Assembly (NCBI GenBank): GCA_013407085.1
Contig: JACCGJ010011062.1
Span: 1-64,000 of the forward strand
From: Atriophallophorus winterbourni
Taxonomy: Eukaryota; Platyhelminthes; Trematoda; Plagiorchiida; Microphallidae
Length of the DNA stretch: 64,000 bases
Reading direction: 5' to 3'
Of the stretch, positions 34,562-45,099 are shown one piece after another (position 1 is the stretch's first letter; the number at the start of each line of letters is the position of its first letter). The notes below the pieces were generated by a model, which saw only the letters and a list, made by a program, of their open reading frames with translations, was not told the origin of the DNA and made no database searches. Both the position numbers and the translations under genes were made by a program.

Positions 34562-34742
34562 TGTCTTCGAATACCGAACCATCACAGAAACTGGCCCGAA
34601 ATTTATATGCTTGAGATTTGTTCAATATGCGATTCACTCACCTGTAGATTACAAAATTCCGGCTGGTGAACGAATTTTGGTTCGATTCGTCGACAATACT
34701 TTAAGAGTATTGGATCATACAACGTACCCTACTCCCACATAA
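34562..34742 (+). CDS. Candidate terminal exon, unknown protein
   Basis: Acceptor CCATTGTATTCCAG at 34561 is followed by 59 open codons and a TAA (34740-34742). The peptide (FEYRTITETGPKFICLRF, IHSPVDYKIPAGERILVRF, VDNTLRVLDHTTYP) has good codon quality and no transposon motif. It looks like a real C-terminal exon, but I do not recognise the family and see no upstream partner exon in the window. It could be part of a decayed gene or an unfamiliar element. Confidence 0.35.
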
Positions 34743-35120
34743 TTTCTACCGCACCCTCTGTCTTCCGCCACAATTTCTTAGATTATCTTACTCCGATGGA
34801 TTTATGTCCCATTTTCAATCTTCTCAACCAACCTTTCCGTAAAAACGTCAATTTATGCACATATAATTTATTTATCAATTTTATGACAATTTCATTATAA
34901 TTCGCACCACTTTCTCCACAATTACCTTTCATTCCTGCTTTCGCAACTATTTAATTGGTAAAAATAAAAGTAAATAAATATTTAAATATTTAAATATTTA
35001 AATAAAAGTAAAAAAATATTTAAACATTCCGCTCAATTCGGTCATTTGTGCTGTTCTATTTTCTTTTGCTGTTCAACTTTGATAATTTGATCTATATTGC
35101 AGCCTTGGGTTGTCCATATA
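34743..35120. other. No gene recognised
   Basis: AT-rich, including a small tandem of AAATATTT units near 34970-35030. Confidence 0.5.
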
Positions 35121-35182
35121 ATCTATATATATAATATATATATATAATATATTATATATATTATATATATATATATATATAT
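35121..35182. repeat. (TA)n simple repeat
   Basis: Interrupted alternating TA/AT tract of about 60 bp. Confidence 0.95.
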
Positions 35183-35726
35183 TGACTTCTTCGGAATGTT
35201 GGTGGGTGTGATTGAAGAAAAGCACATGAAAATCCGAAGTTGAATTGAAAAAAATTAGAAAATGGAGGGGATAAGGAGAGATTATGGTTTAAATTGCATG
35301 AGGTTTGGGCCGGTTGTACGATCCAGGAAAGTCGAAGAATTGTCGAATAAGGGGCACCAAACATGTTCGCCAGTATGGATTTTGTTTCATGTAGAAGAAT
35401 CAGTCTTACGCGGAAGAAGCAAGGACCAGTATCTGAGTTATTTTCGGAGTCGGAGACACTGAAACACAATTAAAAATATTCTGTTCACCATCATGGAGAG
35501 AGGTTATCATTGTGAAATAGTACATATATTATAAACGATAAAAAAGATCAAAAAAACCATTTTTTTGGCATTTTTAGCGTTTTTGCTTTCTTTATAATAA
35601 ATACTTCATGGTAAAGCATGTTTTTATGCATAAATGGGTTTAATGTAAACAAATAACGGTCGAGGATATGGTTATATGGTAAAAATGATCATAAAACGCA
35701 CGGTTATCATGCAGTTTTGTAACAAC

Positions 35727-36790
35727 ATATCTAAGGTCCGGCAACCTGACACTTGAATGGCCAGTTATCCAGAGAATACTATAAGGCCTCATGATATACT
35801 AATATGTGGAAAAATATGTGGAATTAAAAACCTGGGATCGTATGAGAATATAGAATATCTAGAGAAGAGTTTATCTTAAGGATTTTGGATAGTGAGTGAA
35901 CGGTAATGGTTTCTACAAGCGTTTTAAATTTTCCTGTAGATGTGCACATACGGAAATGAAGAGACATAGAGATATTCAACAGCCTTGTTCGATTGCGCAG
36001 ATCATATCGGATATAATCGTGAAAGCGCATGCCATACTGAGACTTAATTCGTTGCTGGGTAATGATTTGGAAGAAAAGAAGCAGATTCATACGAATTCTT
36101 CGTAGCCATGGTGGTTCGACATCCAGCAAATTGCACCTTTCAATATAAGGCAAGGGGTTTGAATAACCCAAAGTTATTTTGCTGAAAGTACATTGAAGTC
36201 TGTCTGAGAGAAAACAATCACGCCTACCCATGTGAGAATAGATGATATTACAATAATCGAGAATTGGTAGGACCTTCATTTTATACAATGATATTTTACT
36301 TTCGCGTAAGAGGAATTTATGGTTAATTAGGCTAAAGTTTTGTCTTGCTCTCGCAATGAGGTGTCTAGTTGTTCATTAAAATTGAGAGAAGATGAGTATC
36401 TAAATCCAAGGTCCTTATTTTTGTGCAGAAGGTGTGATGGTTGAGCCATTTATCGTGAGTGTGTTAGAAGGGATTGAACAACGTAATCCCATATATTGTG
36501 TCTTAGAAGCAGAAAATTCTAATCTTCATTGTGAGCCCCAGCTAAATAGAGAGGCAAGATCACGGTTAAGGGATATCAGAGCTTGTGACACTTCAACAGG
36601 AGGTGATGTTAAGACTACTTTTATGTCATCCGCAAAGATAAATAGCTAAGAGTGATCTACAACATTTTGTAGATCATTCACATAGATAAGAAAAAGAAGT
36701 GGACCCTAAACGCTGCCTTAAATTACGCCACATCTCCATATTGCTTGTGGTACCAACATACGCGCTCAAGGGTTTCCGATGTTCAAGATT
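35727..36790 (-). mobile_element. CR1-like LINE fragment, RT to 3' end
   Basis: Minus strand. From 36780 downward: GPLLFLIYVNDLQNVVDHS (one stop), FADD intact at 36636-36625, HLIARARQNFSLINHKF, then 36288-35824 open for 154 codons (LPILDYCNIIYSHMGRRDC, YDLRNRTRLLNISMS). The 3' end (35744-35727) carries GTGTCAGGTTGCCGGACC, the same terminus as the plus-strand copy at 34.2 kb, so the two copies lie tail to tail about 1.5 kb apart. Upstream RT and endonuclease are absent. Confidence 0.88.
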
Positions 36791-36847
36791 TAGTTTTGGA
36801 GTGTGTTGGGTTAGAAGATTTCGAAAAAAGCGAATTCGCCACAAGAG

Positions 36848-37470
36848 TTAGTTCTGCGACTTGTTTTTTTCAATTCCGAACGTTGACAGTGGGGATTGAT
36901 GGGTGCAGAATCTACCATAATTTGGTCGGCTTCCTTTACTTCGAGAAATTTTTTCAGCCGGTTGTGCTAGTTCGTCTAATAATACGTAAGTAATCAAACC
37001 AGCGAGCATTCGGCAAATGTCAGCTGGAAGGTTTTTGAACCACAACTGTTTGAATATGCTCTCCTTAATCCTTTTGTCTACAAGTAGCTCTTTCATCTGG
37101 CGAAGAAGCTGAGATGGTTTTATATCACCAAGAGCCATTTTGAAAAAGAGGACGTCGTGCTTCTCTTGCTCGGAAAAACCAATTTCGTCTGTTAGTGCGG
37201 ATTTGAGCTTTTCGTATGGCTTGTCTTCCGGTATAGCATGAATAAGATCACTGATCTTTTCACCTACGTCGATAGGGAGCAGGATCATCACATGAGAATA
37301 CATAATAGATTCATCGGTGAATCCTTATATACGAATAATAGCATCAATTTAGCCGAACCGAAGACGAAGATTAGAAGCATCTAAAGACGGTAATGTGCAT
37401 GGAATATGTTGTGATTGTAGGATTGTAGGAACTTTACTTGTGAAAAATTGCTCACAGTGGGGTTCTAAGA
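36848..37470 (-). mobile_element. Ty3/gypsy gag fragment
   Basis: Minus strand, 151 open codons (37303-36848), with upstream similarity to about 37470. EKISDLIHAIPEDKPYEKLK, SEQEKHDVLFF, LGDIKPSQLLRQMKELL and FKNLPADICRMLAG correspond in order to the capsid-like gag of CsRn1-type elements. No pol is attached. It abuts the 5' side of the LINE fragment. Confidence 0.82.
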
Positions 37471-38740
37471 GTTTATTCCAGAAATAAGTTAAAAATTGAC
37501 AACTACGAAATTATCATAAATGCAAAAATGTTGCAGTTTGTCGAGGCTCAACAATTTTGTAGTGGACTGAAGAAAATTATAAGTCTAGCGCTACACACAA
37601 AACGGAAAAAAATGGAAACAACTTACTAAAAGACCAAGGGACCAAATGTCCGAAGAAAGATACGTGAATTCCAACGATAGCGAGGTAATACACACAGGAC
37701 AATCCAAAAAATGGAATCAAAGGTGCACAATGCTTGAAGAATCCGTTAATTACAATTTCAGCACGGAGTAACGCACGCCGACTTTACAACAAGGGAAGAA
37801 GTCGAAGTACGAGTTCGAAATTATATTGCCCACAAAAAAGTATATTGTACAAGCATTAATACAGATGAAATATACATGGCAAAAATGGTGTGTACAAAAT
37901 ACGAAGTCACAAATTGGAAGCAGGTCACTACATATCGATTACTTAAATCACGTACACATTGTGCTGGCTGATTTGGTGTATTATTTAAGATGACCCAATC
38001 GTTCGGAATGATACATTTAAAATTAATGAAAATTTATGTAAATAAATTTATTGGTGGAAAACTCAAGACCGTTTCGAATACTCCATTGCAGTAAAGCATG
38101 CAGGTCTTGATACAATTTCGACATAAAGTCTCCAGTTTAGTTAGGTGGAAAGGCTCTTTCGACTTTTGTATCTTCTACAAACCAAAACATCTTACAATGT
38201 GTTATGGGAGATATTATATTGTTAATCATAGTAATAATAGTAATAGTAATAGTAGTAATAATAGTATTGATAGTAAATCGTTAATAATTTTCATAAGCGA
38301 AACTTCAGTTTTGCACTAACCAGCGAATGGTCAGTGTCACAATCTGTACTTTGGAATGAGCTGGTGAGGTGTGCACTTTATATATTAGCGCGCCAAACAA
38401 AAATAAGATCAAACTGATGACAATGATTAGAGCTACGATGTTTCTAAGAGAATTTATGCTGACTTGTTGTTTAAAAGAATGTATTACTGACATAAAGACT
38501 GAACTGTGGGCATAGTTCTGAAAGGCATTGTCAATTTTTTTGGTTTTACCTACTCTGAACCTTCCAAGTCAGTTTAGCTAAGTCTCGTATTCTACATCAA
38601 ATCTGGCATTGAAATTACAGAATACCACTACAGGTTTTTGTGCCTCGGTTTTGAGGACTGTTGTGAGGTTCTGATATAAAGCGTCATTTTTTAGCTGGCC
38701 TCACACGGAGCATAATTACATAAACGTTAACCAACAAAAT
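37471..38740. other. No gene recognised; small AATAGT repeat
   Basis: Contains an AGTAAT/AATAGT-rich microsatellite at about 38226-38276. No recognised element or exon otherwise. Confidence 0.45.
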
Positions 38741-38799
38741 GGTAGCAGTAAAGCAATTCCGATTTACAGTCCTGATCCGTTCGCTCCTGCTTTTGTTGC

Positions 38800-39060
38800 T
38801 TGGTTTTGCTGCTTTTACTAGGCTGTTTCGCACGGCAAACTCAACTCGATGCAGTCGGGGCTCAAAGCAGTCAGAACCCTTTTTTTTCCAACAAATGTGT
38901 AATATCTTTCTGTTAGCTCACCAGTGTCTGGTAACAGCGTCTCTTGCAGGGCAGCCACGTTGACCTTCAGCTTTTTTATCTCATTGTTAATCACAGCTGA
39001 TTTTCTTAGGCCTCTGCTTTCGTCGTCATAAAATCCTTGGAGCATGGATTTCAGAATTTA
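38800..39060 (-). mobile_element. LINE (RTE-type) endonuclease N-terminal fragment
   Basis: Minus strand 39045-38818: SRGLRKSAVINNEIKKLKV, then NVAALQETLLPDTGEL and ERYYTFVGKK. This is the N-terminal part of an apurinic-like endonuclease (Q-E-T motif) as found in trematode RTE elements. It ends abruptly, with no RT downstream. Confidence 0.8.
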
Positions 39061-39440
39061 CATCTATTAGTAATTTGTTTCGCTTGTGTGGAAAAATACA
39101 GTCTGCTTGTCGGTTAATTGCTGAAGCCTCATGCACCAAATGTGGATAGCAGACAGTAGCGAGACGACAACATATTGACTGGGGGCTGCTAAGTTTAAAG
39201 CAGGCGGGTGAGCCATCTAATAAGACCTGAAAATCTGTCTCACTGTCAAAAGCAGCCCTAAACGCTGAGCTTCACGCTAGAGGAGCCATAGCTTTTAATC
39301 TGGATCTGCTGCTTCCCGTTTTATTATCCACAGAAGCGTAATGGAGTGTCTTTTCCAAAGTTGCGTTAAGATGTACGTCAGAGCAGTTCAATATAAAGCA
39401 GCGAGTGATCCCCCTCCACGGCACCATCAGAGCCGAAGTA
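39061..39440. other. No gene recognised
   Basis: Short frames only. It may be the upstream part of the LINE fragment but I cannot show this. Confidence 0.3.
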
Positions 39441-39490
39441 ACTGCTAGGTTGAAACCTATGTAATGTGTTGCTCACATCTCTCGCACTTA

Positions 39491-39536
39491 CACACCATTA
39501 CCGGTTTCTGGCTGTTTGCCGTCATCCGGTGGAGAC
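39491..39536 (-). ncRNA. Hammerhead-ribozyme motif, family Z
   Basis: Minus strand: CGGATGA (39528-39522, U4 changed to G), GGC-AAACA-GCC, GAAA (39508-39505), ACCGGT, H17 = A (39499). The U4 change in the CUGAUGA core should impair activity. Confidence 0.6.
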
Positions 39537-39737
39537 AGTGAGAATAGTTCCAGTGAAACTTGAAACTTAAACCAGTAGATAAGTGGTAAACAAAGTTATA
39601 ATTGAATACCACTGTGACATAGGGTTCGTACGACGAAACACGATGTTCAAACACAAAATCACATAGTGATTTGTGGTCAAGCACTCAAGGCGCTTATGGA
39701 TGAATAAAGTGATGTGTTGGTTAAATCTCTCGCACTT

Positions 39738-39786
39738 ACACACCACTACCGGTTTCAGGCTTTTTGCCGTCATCAGGTGGAGACAG
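39738..39786 (-). ncRNA. Hammerhead-ribozyme motif, family Z, best-preserved copy
   Basis: Minus strand: stem I CCAC (39780-39777) pairs with GTGG (39746-39743). CTGATGA is at 39776-39770, stem II is GGC-AAAAA-GCC, GAAA at 39756-39753, and helix III is the palindrome ACCGGT. H17 = A (39747) gives a GUA cleavage triplet, with cleavage predicted between 39747 and 39746. The closing pair of stem II (C/T) is not canonical. A zero-loop palindromic helix III implies it would work best as a dimer. Confidence 0.72.
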
Positions 39787-39795
39787 TTATATTAT

Positions 39796-40319
39796 TTTCA
39801 GCGAGCCTTTAAACGAACCTCTCACAACAGTGGCATTCAAGTATGATTTAGTTTAACACTTATTATTGCTGAAAGGCAAACTGAACCTAACTGTCTGACA
39901 TAATTTACTTATGTCTCTCAGTTTTAAACTCAAAGTATTCAATGCACCAGGCGAGGGTAGTTAACTGGTTTTATAAACCTAGTTTGAATTGTTGTAGGTA
40001 GAGTTAGAGTGAAGGAGGAATTCTCTAAAGATGGAATCAGAGGAACTGAAGCTTGTTTCAGCTACGTAAGAATTACAAATTATGACAATGTAATCTATGT
40101 TGCTGGGTGAGTTGACTGATCGTAACTTGAAAATCTTACTTAATGATTTCAGCTTTTACTGAATTATCAGGGCTTTGTTTTCATCGGCTCCAAGTGTGTT
40201 GTATAAAGCATATGTGTGACTACTTGATTGTTTATAAGAGCGTAAATGTCATGTGTTTCCGTATCAACAGATTATAGCTTCATTAATTTCTTTTTTAATT
40301 TCAGGGAGTTCGTTTATTT
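39796..40319. other. No gene recognised
   Basis: May include degraded LINE sequence continuous with the following fragment; not demonstrable by eye. Confidence 0.3.
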
Positions 40320-40960
40320 TGTAAGCCTAATGAGCTTCTATGACGCGTTCATACGTAACCCGCTAATTGTTGAATGAAATGTTGAAGAGAGCGTCGTGAA
40401 ATCACTAAAAAGGAAGAATCGGCTCCAGTCTTCTTATTTAATCAATTCTGAAATAAGTTTGTAGTAAATTTGGTTGTAGGTTTGCTGATCATTAGATGTC
40501 TTAGAAAAGTTGGCAGAAGCATTGGTTTCTAATATTAGGTATGATAACATTCTATGGTCACCGTTAAGGAACGACGTAATTACATCCAGATTAGCTAGGG
40601 ACAGGTTCATAATGAAAACTAGTTCTAAGATATTGTCATTTCTAATAGGTTTGTAAATGAATTGCTTATATCCTAGTAAGTCTAGCTTTCTGATAAATGG
40701 TGCATAGCATCTGTGATGTGCATGATCGTGCCAGTTTGACTTTCGCATGTTGAAGTCACCAGCAATGATTTTATATTGCGCTTGGTATAGATATGATCCA
40801 ATAAACGCATGAATTAAAGAATCCATTATAGAGAAAATTGATAGGGTGGATAATAAATGCAACATATTAGAAAATATAAAGATGGTAATACTATGTTGAG
40901 CCTACTAGTTCTGATAGAATAAGTTAGGTAAAGGTATCAGCTGAAAACCTGGAATAAACC
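40320..40960 (-). mobile_element. CR1-like LINE endonuclease C-terminal fragment
   Basis: Minus strand 40865-40434 open for 143 codons: YKIIAGDFNMRKSNWHDH has the GDFN motif of apurinic-like endonucleases, followed by LDLLGYKQFIYKPIRNDNIL and NGDHRMLSYLI (the terminal S-D-H reads GDH). It belongs to a CR1/Jockey-type element. The RT does not follow in a readable form. Confidence 0.82.
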
Positions 40961-41279
40961 TATATGAGAGTACCGCCGTCGCGTTTGTATTAGTCTTACT
41001 ACTACAATAACGTCCCACGATGGTGGGAGAAAACACATAAGACAATGAAGATTTTATCGCAGTAGCCAAAACGTGTAAAGCGGTATAGAACAGCAGTCAC
41101 GTCGCACGCTTGAACAGAATAAGTATTAAGGTCAATGTTTATAGATTCAGTAAACAGCATTCATTAAACAAAACCCTACAAGAAGTCTGGTCAGAGAAGA
41201 CTTTTTATCACAAATTGACAGTCAAATAGGGAAAAGCGGTGCCAAGTCATTCCAGGCTGGGACATATTATCTCAGCAAG
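40961..41279. other. No gene recognised
   Basis: Leads into the composite repeat. Nothing identified. Confidence 0.4.
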
Positions 41280-42345
41280 CAGTCATTCAAAGTCAGTCGT
41301 GGCTATCGGGTACCGTCACCTTTTTCAGCCTACGGTAATCGCCACACGGGCACCAATCGTCCAAGTTTTCATGGGTCCACTAGGTGGCCGTATAATTACT
41401 AACTCTAGTACTTTCTAAAGCTCCTTACGCGCGATCCGCAACTTTTATGGCGCTAAGCGCCTGAGTCTACTGTAAATCTGGGGACCGCTGCTAGTATTGT
41501 CTTGTTTTACTGATACAATGACCACCGGTAGTCCATTAGATGATTGGGTAAGTTACGATATTTCGCGAACAACTTCGCATAGCATGGTTCTGCGTCGCCA
41601 AAACTCAAAACCGGGGAAATATTTGCTTATCTGGTCGGGCTGCTAAGATATTTTAAACGAGTAGTTCCGTCTATCAGCTGCGAGCGCCAAAAACCGAGAA
41701 GGAGGAGAACTGCGTGAAAAAATCAACTCTCATTATTGCAAACGCAACCGCAACAATCGTAAAATTTCGGCGAAATTCACGTCGCAAACTTAAATAAAGG
41801 GTCAAGAAGCGTTGTACGTAGTTTGTTATAACCGATCAGTTTGCTGCCTATAAGTGATGGCTTATCGGGCTAGACGTTGCTCAGCGGTTTACTGGTAGTA
41901 CACTCACTTCTTAACCGGTGTGTACCAGCCGCATCGGGCTGACGACCGTATTCGTCATTACATGTTAGCTGTAGATATTAGCTTGCGATGTGCGATAGTA
42001 GCAAGGTTTAATGCTACGTCGTGCATCATCGTCGTATTTCCGGTTTATCTAGCAAACAGGCAACCAAGTATGGCTACTCAAGGTTTGGTGGGATCGGGTG
42101 ATTGATTGTGGTTTACGGTTGAGTGTGAGGTTTCAAACTTTATTGTGCAAAACTGCAACCTCAGACAGTAAACCTTCCTTACTCTCTTCCTTTTGGTGAC
42201 ACAGGGAGCGTGATCCTCCCGTGATCACTGTGGAAATGCCTATATGGTGACTGTAAATGGATGCGTTCTGTCATGCTCTACGCCATTTCATCTGGGTCAA
42301 ATACTGTATGCTTTTTGCAGCAACCAATATGGCGTGCAAGTACTC
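41280..42345 (-). repeat. Composite unit, old copy: gypsy pol remnant and flank
   Basis: Aligns with 52680-53785 and 59890-60990 (for example GGTAATCGCCACACGGGCAC, TAGATGATTGG, GTTTGTTATAACCGATCAGT), but with many substitutions and small indels. The minus-strand protease/RT region of the gypsy element is still visible as scattered peptides but is not open. Confidence 0.85.
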
Positions 42346-42565
42346 AGGGAATCGCTGGAGCCATAGTTCATTTAATACGGACTAGTCCTCATGCGATTTC
42401 TCTAACACGCGGCAGATTACCATTAATAAGGTAGATGTCGTTTATGCTGGTAACATCCAAGTTATTGAACAGCTGTTGTAGCCTAGATAGTTCAGACAGG
42501 AACGTGAAGGAGATCACAGCCTGTTTGACGCTACGGTAGCGGTCACCTTTGTGGAAACCAGGAGT
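42346..42565 (-). mobile_element. LINE endonuclease scrap in old composite copy
   Basis: Sits exactly where the younger composite copies carry about 2.15 kb of LINE. Minus-strand reading includes LSRLQQLFNNLDVTSINDIY, which resembles the middle of a LINE endonuclease. It appears to be a different portion of a LINE, or the remains of one mostly deleted. Confidence 0.5.
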
Positions 42566-43030
42566 GCGTCGCGTACAAGTATCAACACATCAGAAAAGAG
42601 TTTCTACGTTGAATGCCTTAACATGACTGAGTAATCAATAAACATTTTAGCACTCAATTCAGTTTTTGAAAAATAAACCCAATACTCTTGGTCCTGTGGA
42701 ATAAACCTGGGTATTATGATGCCCATCAAGTTGTGAAAAACGTTTTTAGTATCGCCCATGCTAAACAGAATAATGTCTTCACGACGGGATGATCAGGTTT
42801 CTTCGTGATAAATCCTTCGAGGTACGTGTAGGCAAACTTAATTATGAATTTACAAAAGCCACCAGTGGGGTCCCACAGGATTAAGTATTTTGTTTATTAA
42901 TATTCCTGTTCCACATAGGTGATTTGATATCTTGAATGTCATGTATCTGCTACATTTTTGCCGGGGATTGTTATCTTCCTCTGAATTATAGTAAATGTCA
43001 TCTGTTACCTTGTTATATCTATGATTTGCT
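42566..43030 (+). repeat. Composite unit, old copy: flank and RT scrap
   Basis: 42566-42770 matches 55938-56140. 42840-42905 reads KFTKATSGVPQD, an RT domain 4 scrap on the plus strand, shared with 56200-56250 and 63420-63470. Confidence 0.75.
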
Positions 43031-43800
43031 ACTACTGATCTAGCCGTATGTTCAACAGAACACAACTGAACTCGTGTATTGACCGAATGAATATAACAAA
43101 GTTTATACAGTGAGCGAAAATCAAAATGTGCACTCGCGATCGATCATGGTTGATGATTAATCGATGGTTTGACAGAACACAATCGTAACTGAACTCCTTT
43201 ATTGACCAAATGAGTATAACGAAGTTTGTACAGTGAGCGAAAATCACAATGTGCATTCACGATCGATCTTCTTTGATGATCAATCGATGGTTCGACAGAA
43301 CACAACCGTATTTGAACTCATGTATTGACCGAATGAATGAATATCAGAAAGATTGCACAGCGAGTGAAAATTACAATGTGCACTCAGGATCGATCTTCAT
43401 TGATGATTAATCGATGGTTCAACAGAACAAAACCGTAACTGATCTCCTGTATTAACCGAGTGAATGAATATCACAAATTTGCACAGTGAGCGAAAATCAC
43501 AATGTGCACTCACGATCGATCTTGATTAATGATTAATCGATGGAGTGAGAGAACACAACCGTAACAGAACTCGTGTATTGACCGGAAAAATGAAAATCAC
43601 AAAGTTTTTACAGTGAGCGACAATCACAATGTGCACTCACGATCGATCTTGATTGATGATTAATCGATGATTCGACAGAACACAACCGTAACTAAACTCG
43701 TGTATTGACCGAATGAATGAACATCACAATGTTTATACAGTGAGCGACTATCACAATGTGCAATCACGATGAATCTTGATTGATGGTTAATCGATAGTTT
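43031..43800. repeat. Satellite array 1, monomers of 123-127 bp
   Basis: About six monomers, each with CGATCGATCTTGATTGATGA and TTAATCGATGGTTCGACAGA (variants occur). The marker CGATCGAT recurs at about 43137, 43260, 43387, 43513, 43640 and 43767. Later monomers are 126-127 bp, against 123 bp in the arrays at 56.5 and 63.7 kb. Confidence 0.93.
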
Positions 43801-43902
43801 GTTTACTGTATTTACTACGTCTACAGCAATCAACAAAATTACAGTAACCGGAAATAAAGGTGGAATCGAATTTAAATCTATTCTGAGGGTTAAGGATTTA
43901 GG
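43801..43902 (+). mobile_element. CR1-like LINE fragment, part 1 (interrupted)
   Basis: TAINKITVTGNKGGIEFKS then LRVKDLGIMV is the post-catalytic RT region of a CR1-like LINE on the plus strand. The frame continues after 44301, past the RTE insertion. Confidence 0.7.
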
Positions 43903-44300
43903 TATTATGGTAACATTTCATTCATTCATTCATTCATTTAGTCCTCTCCGTGACGGGTGGCACATGAGGCGAAGACAACTTCACGCCAGTGGTTCCGGTC
44001 TGTCGCTGCTTCCGTTGCCGTCTGTACCGTGAATCTTTGTGCATGTAGTTCGCGTTCCAACGTTCTGCGCCAAGTTTCCTTGGGCCGTCCCCTTTTTCGT
44101 TTACCTTGCGGATGCCAGTGCATGGCTACCTTCGTATGCGAACTGGGATCCATCCTGCAGACATGACCGAACCACGGATCTGTTGTCATCGTTTCCGTAG
44201 CAATGTAGGTTTTCTGGGATAGGGTTGCTAGCCCTAAGCCCAACCCTCCTCCTTTCTCAGACGGGCTTGGGACCGTCCTTGGCGGAGTTATTATGGTAAC
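43903..44300 (-). mobile_element. Non-autonomous RTE derivative with 12-bp target-site duplication
   Basis: A 374-bp insert (43915-44288) between exact 12-bp repeats TATTATGGTAAC (43903-43914 and 44289-44300). Minus strand: an RTE C-terminus (WFGHVCRMDPSSHTKVAMHW, KRKRGRPKETWRRTLEREL) ends in a (TGAA)n tail (ATTCATTCATTC at 43918-43938 on the plus strand). Its first about 110 bp (GGGTTGGGCTTAGGGCTAGC) are unrelated to the corresponding part of the longer RTE copy at 4.2 kb. They probably derive from the 5' end of the same element, giving an internally deleted 5'+3' derivative. Confidence 0.85.
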
Positions 44301-44690
44301 AGCGGACTTTAAATAAGCTGCGAAATGTGTCTCAGCTGCGAGAGTCGGAATCCCGTTCTGACATGTAGAACGACCAAGTATTTATCCTCTCATATACAAC
44401 GATCGTTAGACCTCATTTAGAATACTGCGTGCAAGCCCGAAGCAATTTTTTTTTAAAAGAAATGACATTATTTTACTAAAGAAGGTCCAACGTCTGGCTA
44501 CCAAAATGATTGAAGTTATGTCTAAGAAACCCTGCGAGGAAAGTCGAATTTCATCAGGTCTCTTCTCGCTTCGGCGTCAGCGTCTACGGGGTGACATAAT
44601 AAAAAAATTTCGAAATCCTAAGAGGCTTGGGGAACGAGGTTTGTTAAAACATTTTCCATCGAGCGATCAGCTCTCTTAAAATGAAGCTCG
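44301..44690 (+). mobile_element. CR1-like LINE fragment, part 2
   Basis: Resumes after the RTE insertion: VQRLATKMIEVMSKKPCEES, then LFSLRRQRLRGDIIKKFRN (about 44480-44620). This is the standard post-RT block of these LINEs, also seen in the 54.4 kb copy. Confidence 0.78.
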
Positions 44691-45099
44691 CGAAAAATCA
44701 AATTCTTCTAAATCACAGGCAACACTTCTTGGGTAAAAGTGAGGTAAGCTTCTAAAATAAGCTGTCTGAAGACTTAATAGATTGCATATCGTTAGGTGCT
44801 GAAAAAATCGGTTTGGATACCTCGTGGAATGAGCTATTCCCTGTCTCCTTTCCATGAATATGCAGGTCACCCATCGATGGAATCAGCATGAAAAAATGTT
44901 CTTTTAAATTTACACATTGATTTTACCACGATTCAAAAAAGCACAAAATATCCAATTATATAAGGTTTTATTTCAAATGTCAGCTGTTGATTGTAAGGAC
45001 AAACTTTCTCTAGCTAACATCCACCCGGCTTGGCGAACAGAAACCCCTTTCGCAATCGATTTGAATATGTTTGGAACCGATCGTGTATTCATAATGAAA
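44691..45099. other. No gene recognised
   Basis: A plus-strand frame (44917-45123) runs into the Penelope terminus and is not supported as a gene. Confidence 0.35.

Larger units (their letters stand above)
39441..39795 (-). mobile_element. Ribozyme repeat family Z, tandem dimer
   Basis: Two hammerhead cores on the minus strand lie 248 bp apart. Each is embedded in shared flanks: TAATGTGTTG/TGATGTGTTG, then ATCTCTCGCACTTACACACCA before, and GTGGAGACAGT after, in plus-strand terms. The sequence between is AT-rich and non-coding. The arrangement is that of a tandemly repeated unit of about 248 bp which ribozyme cleavage could release as a monomer. Confidence 0.72.
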
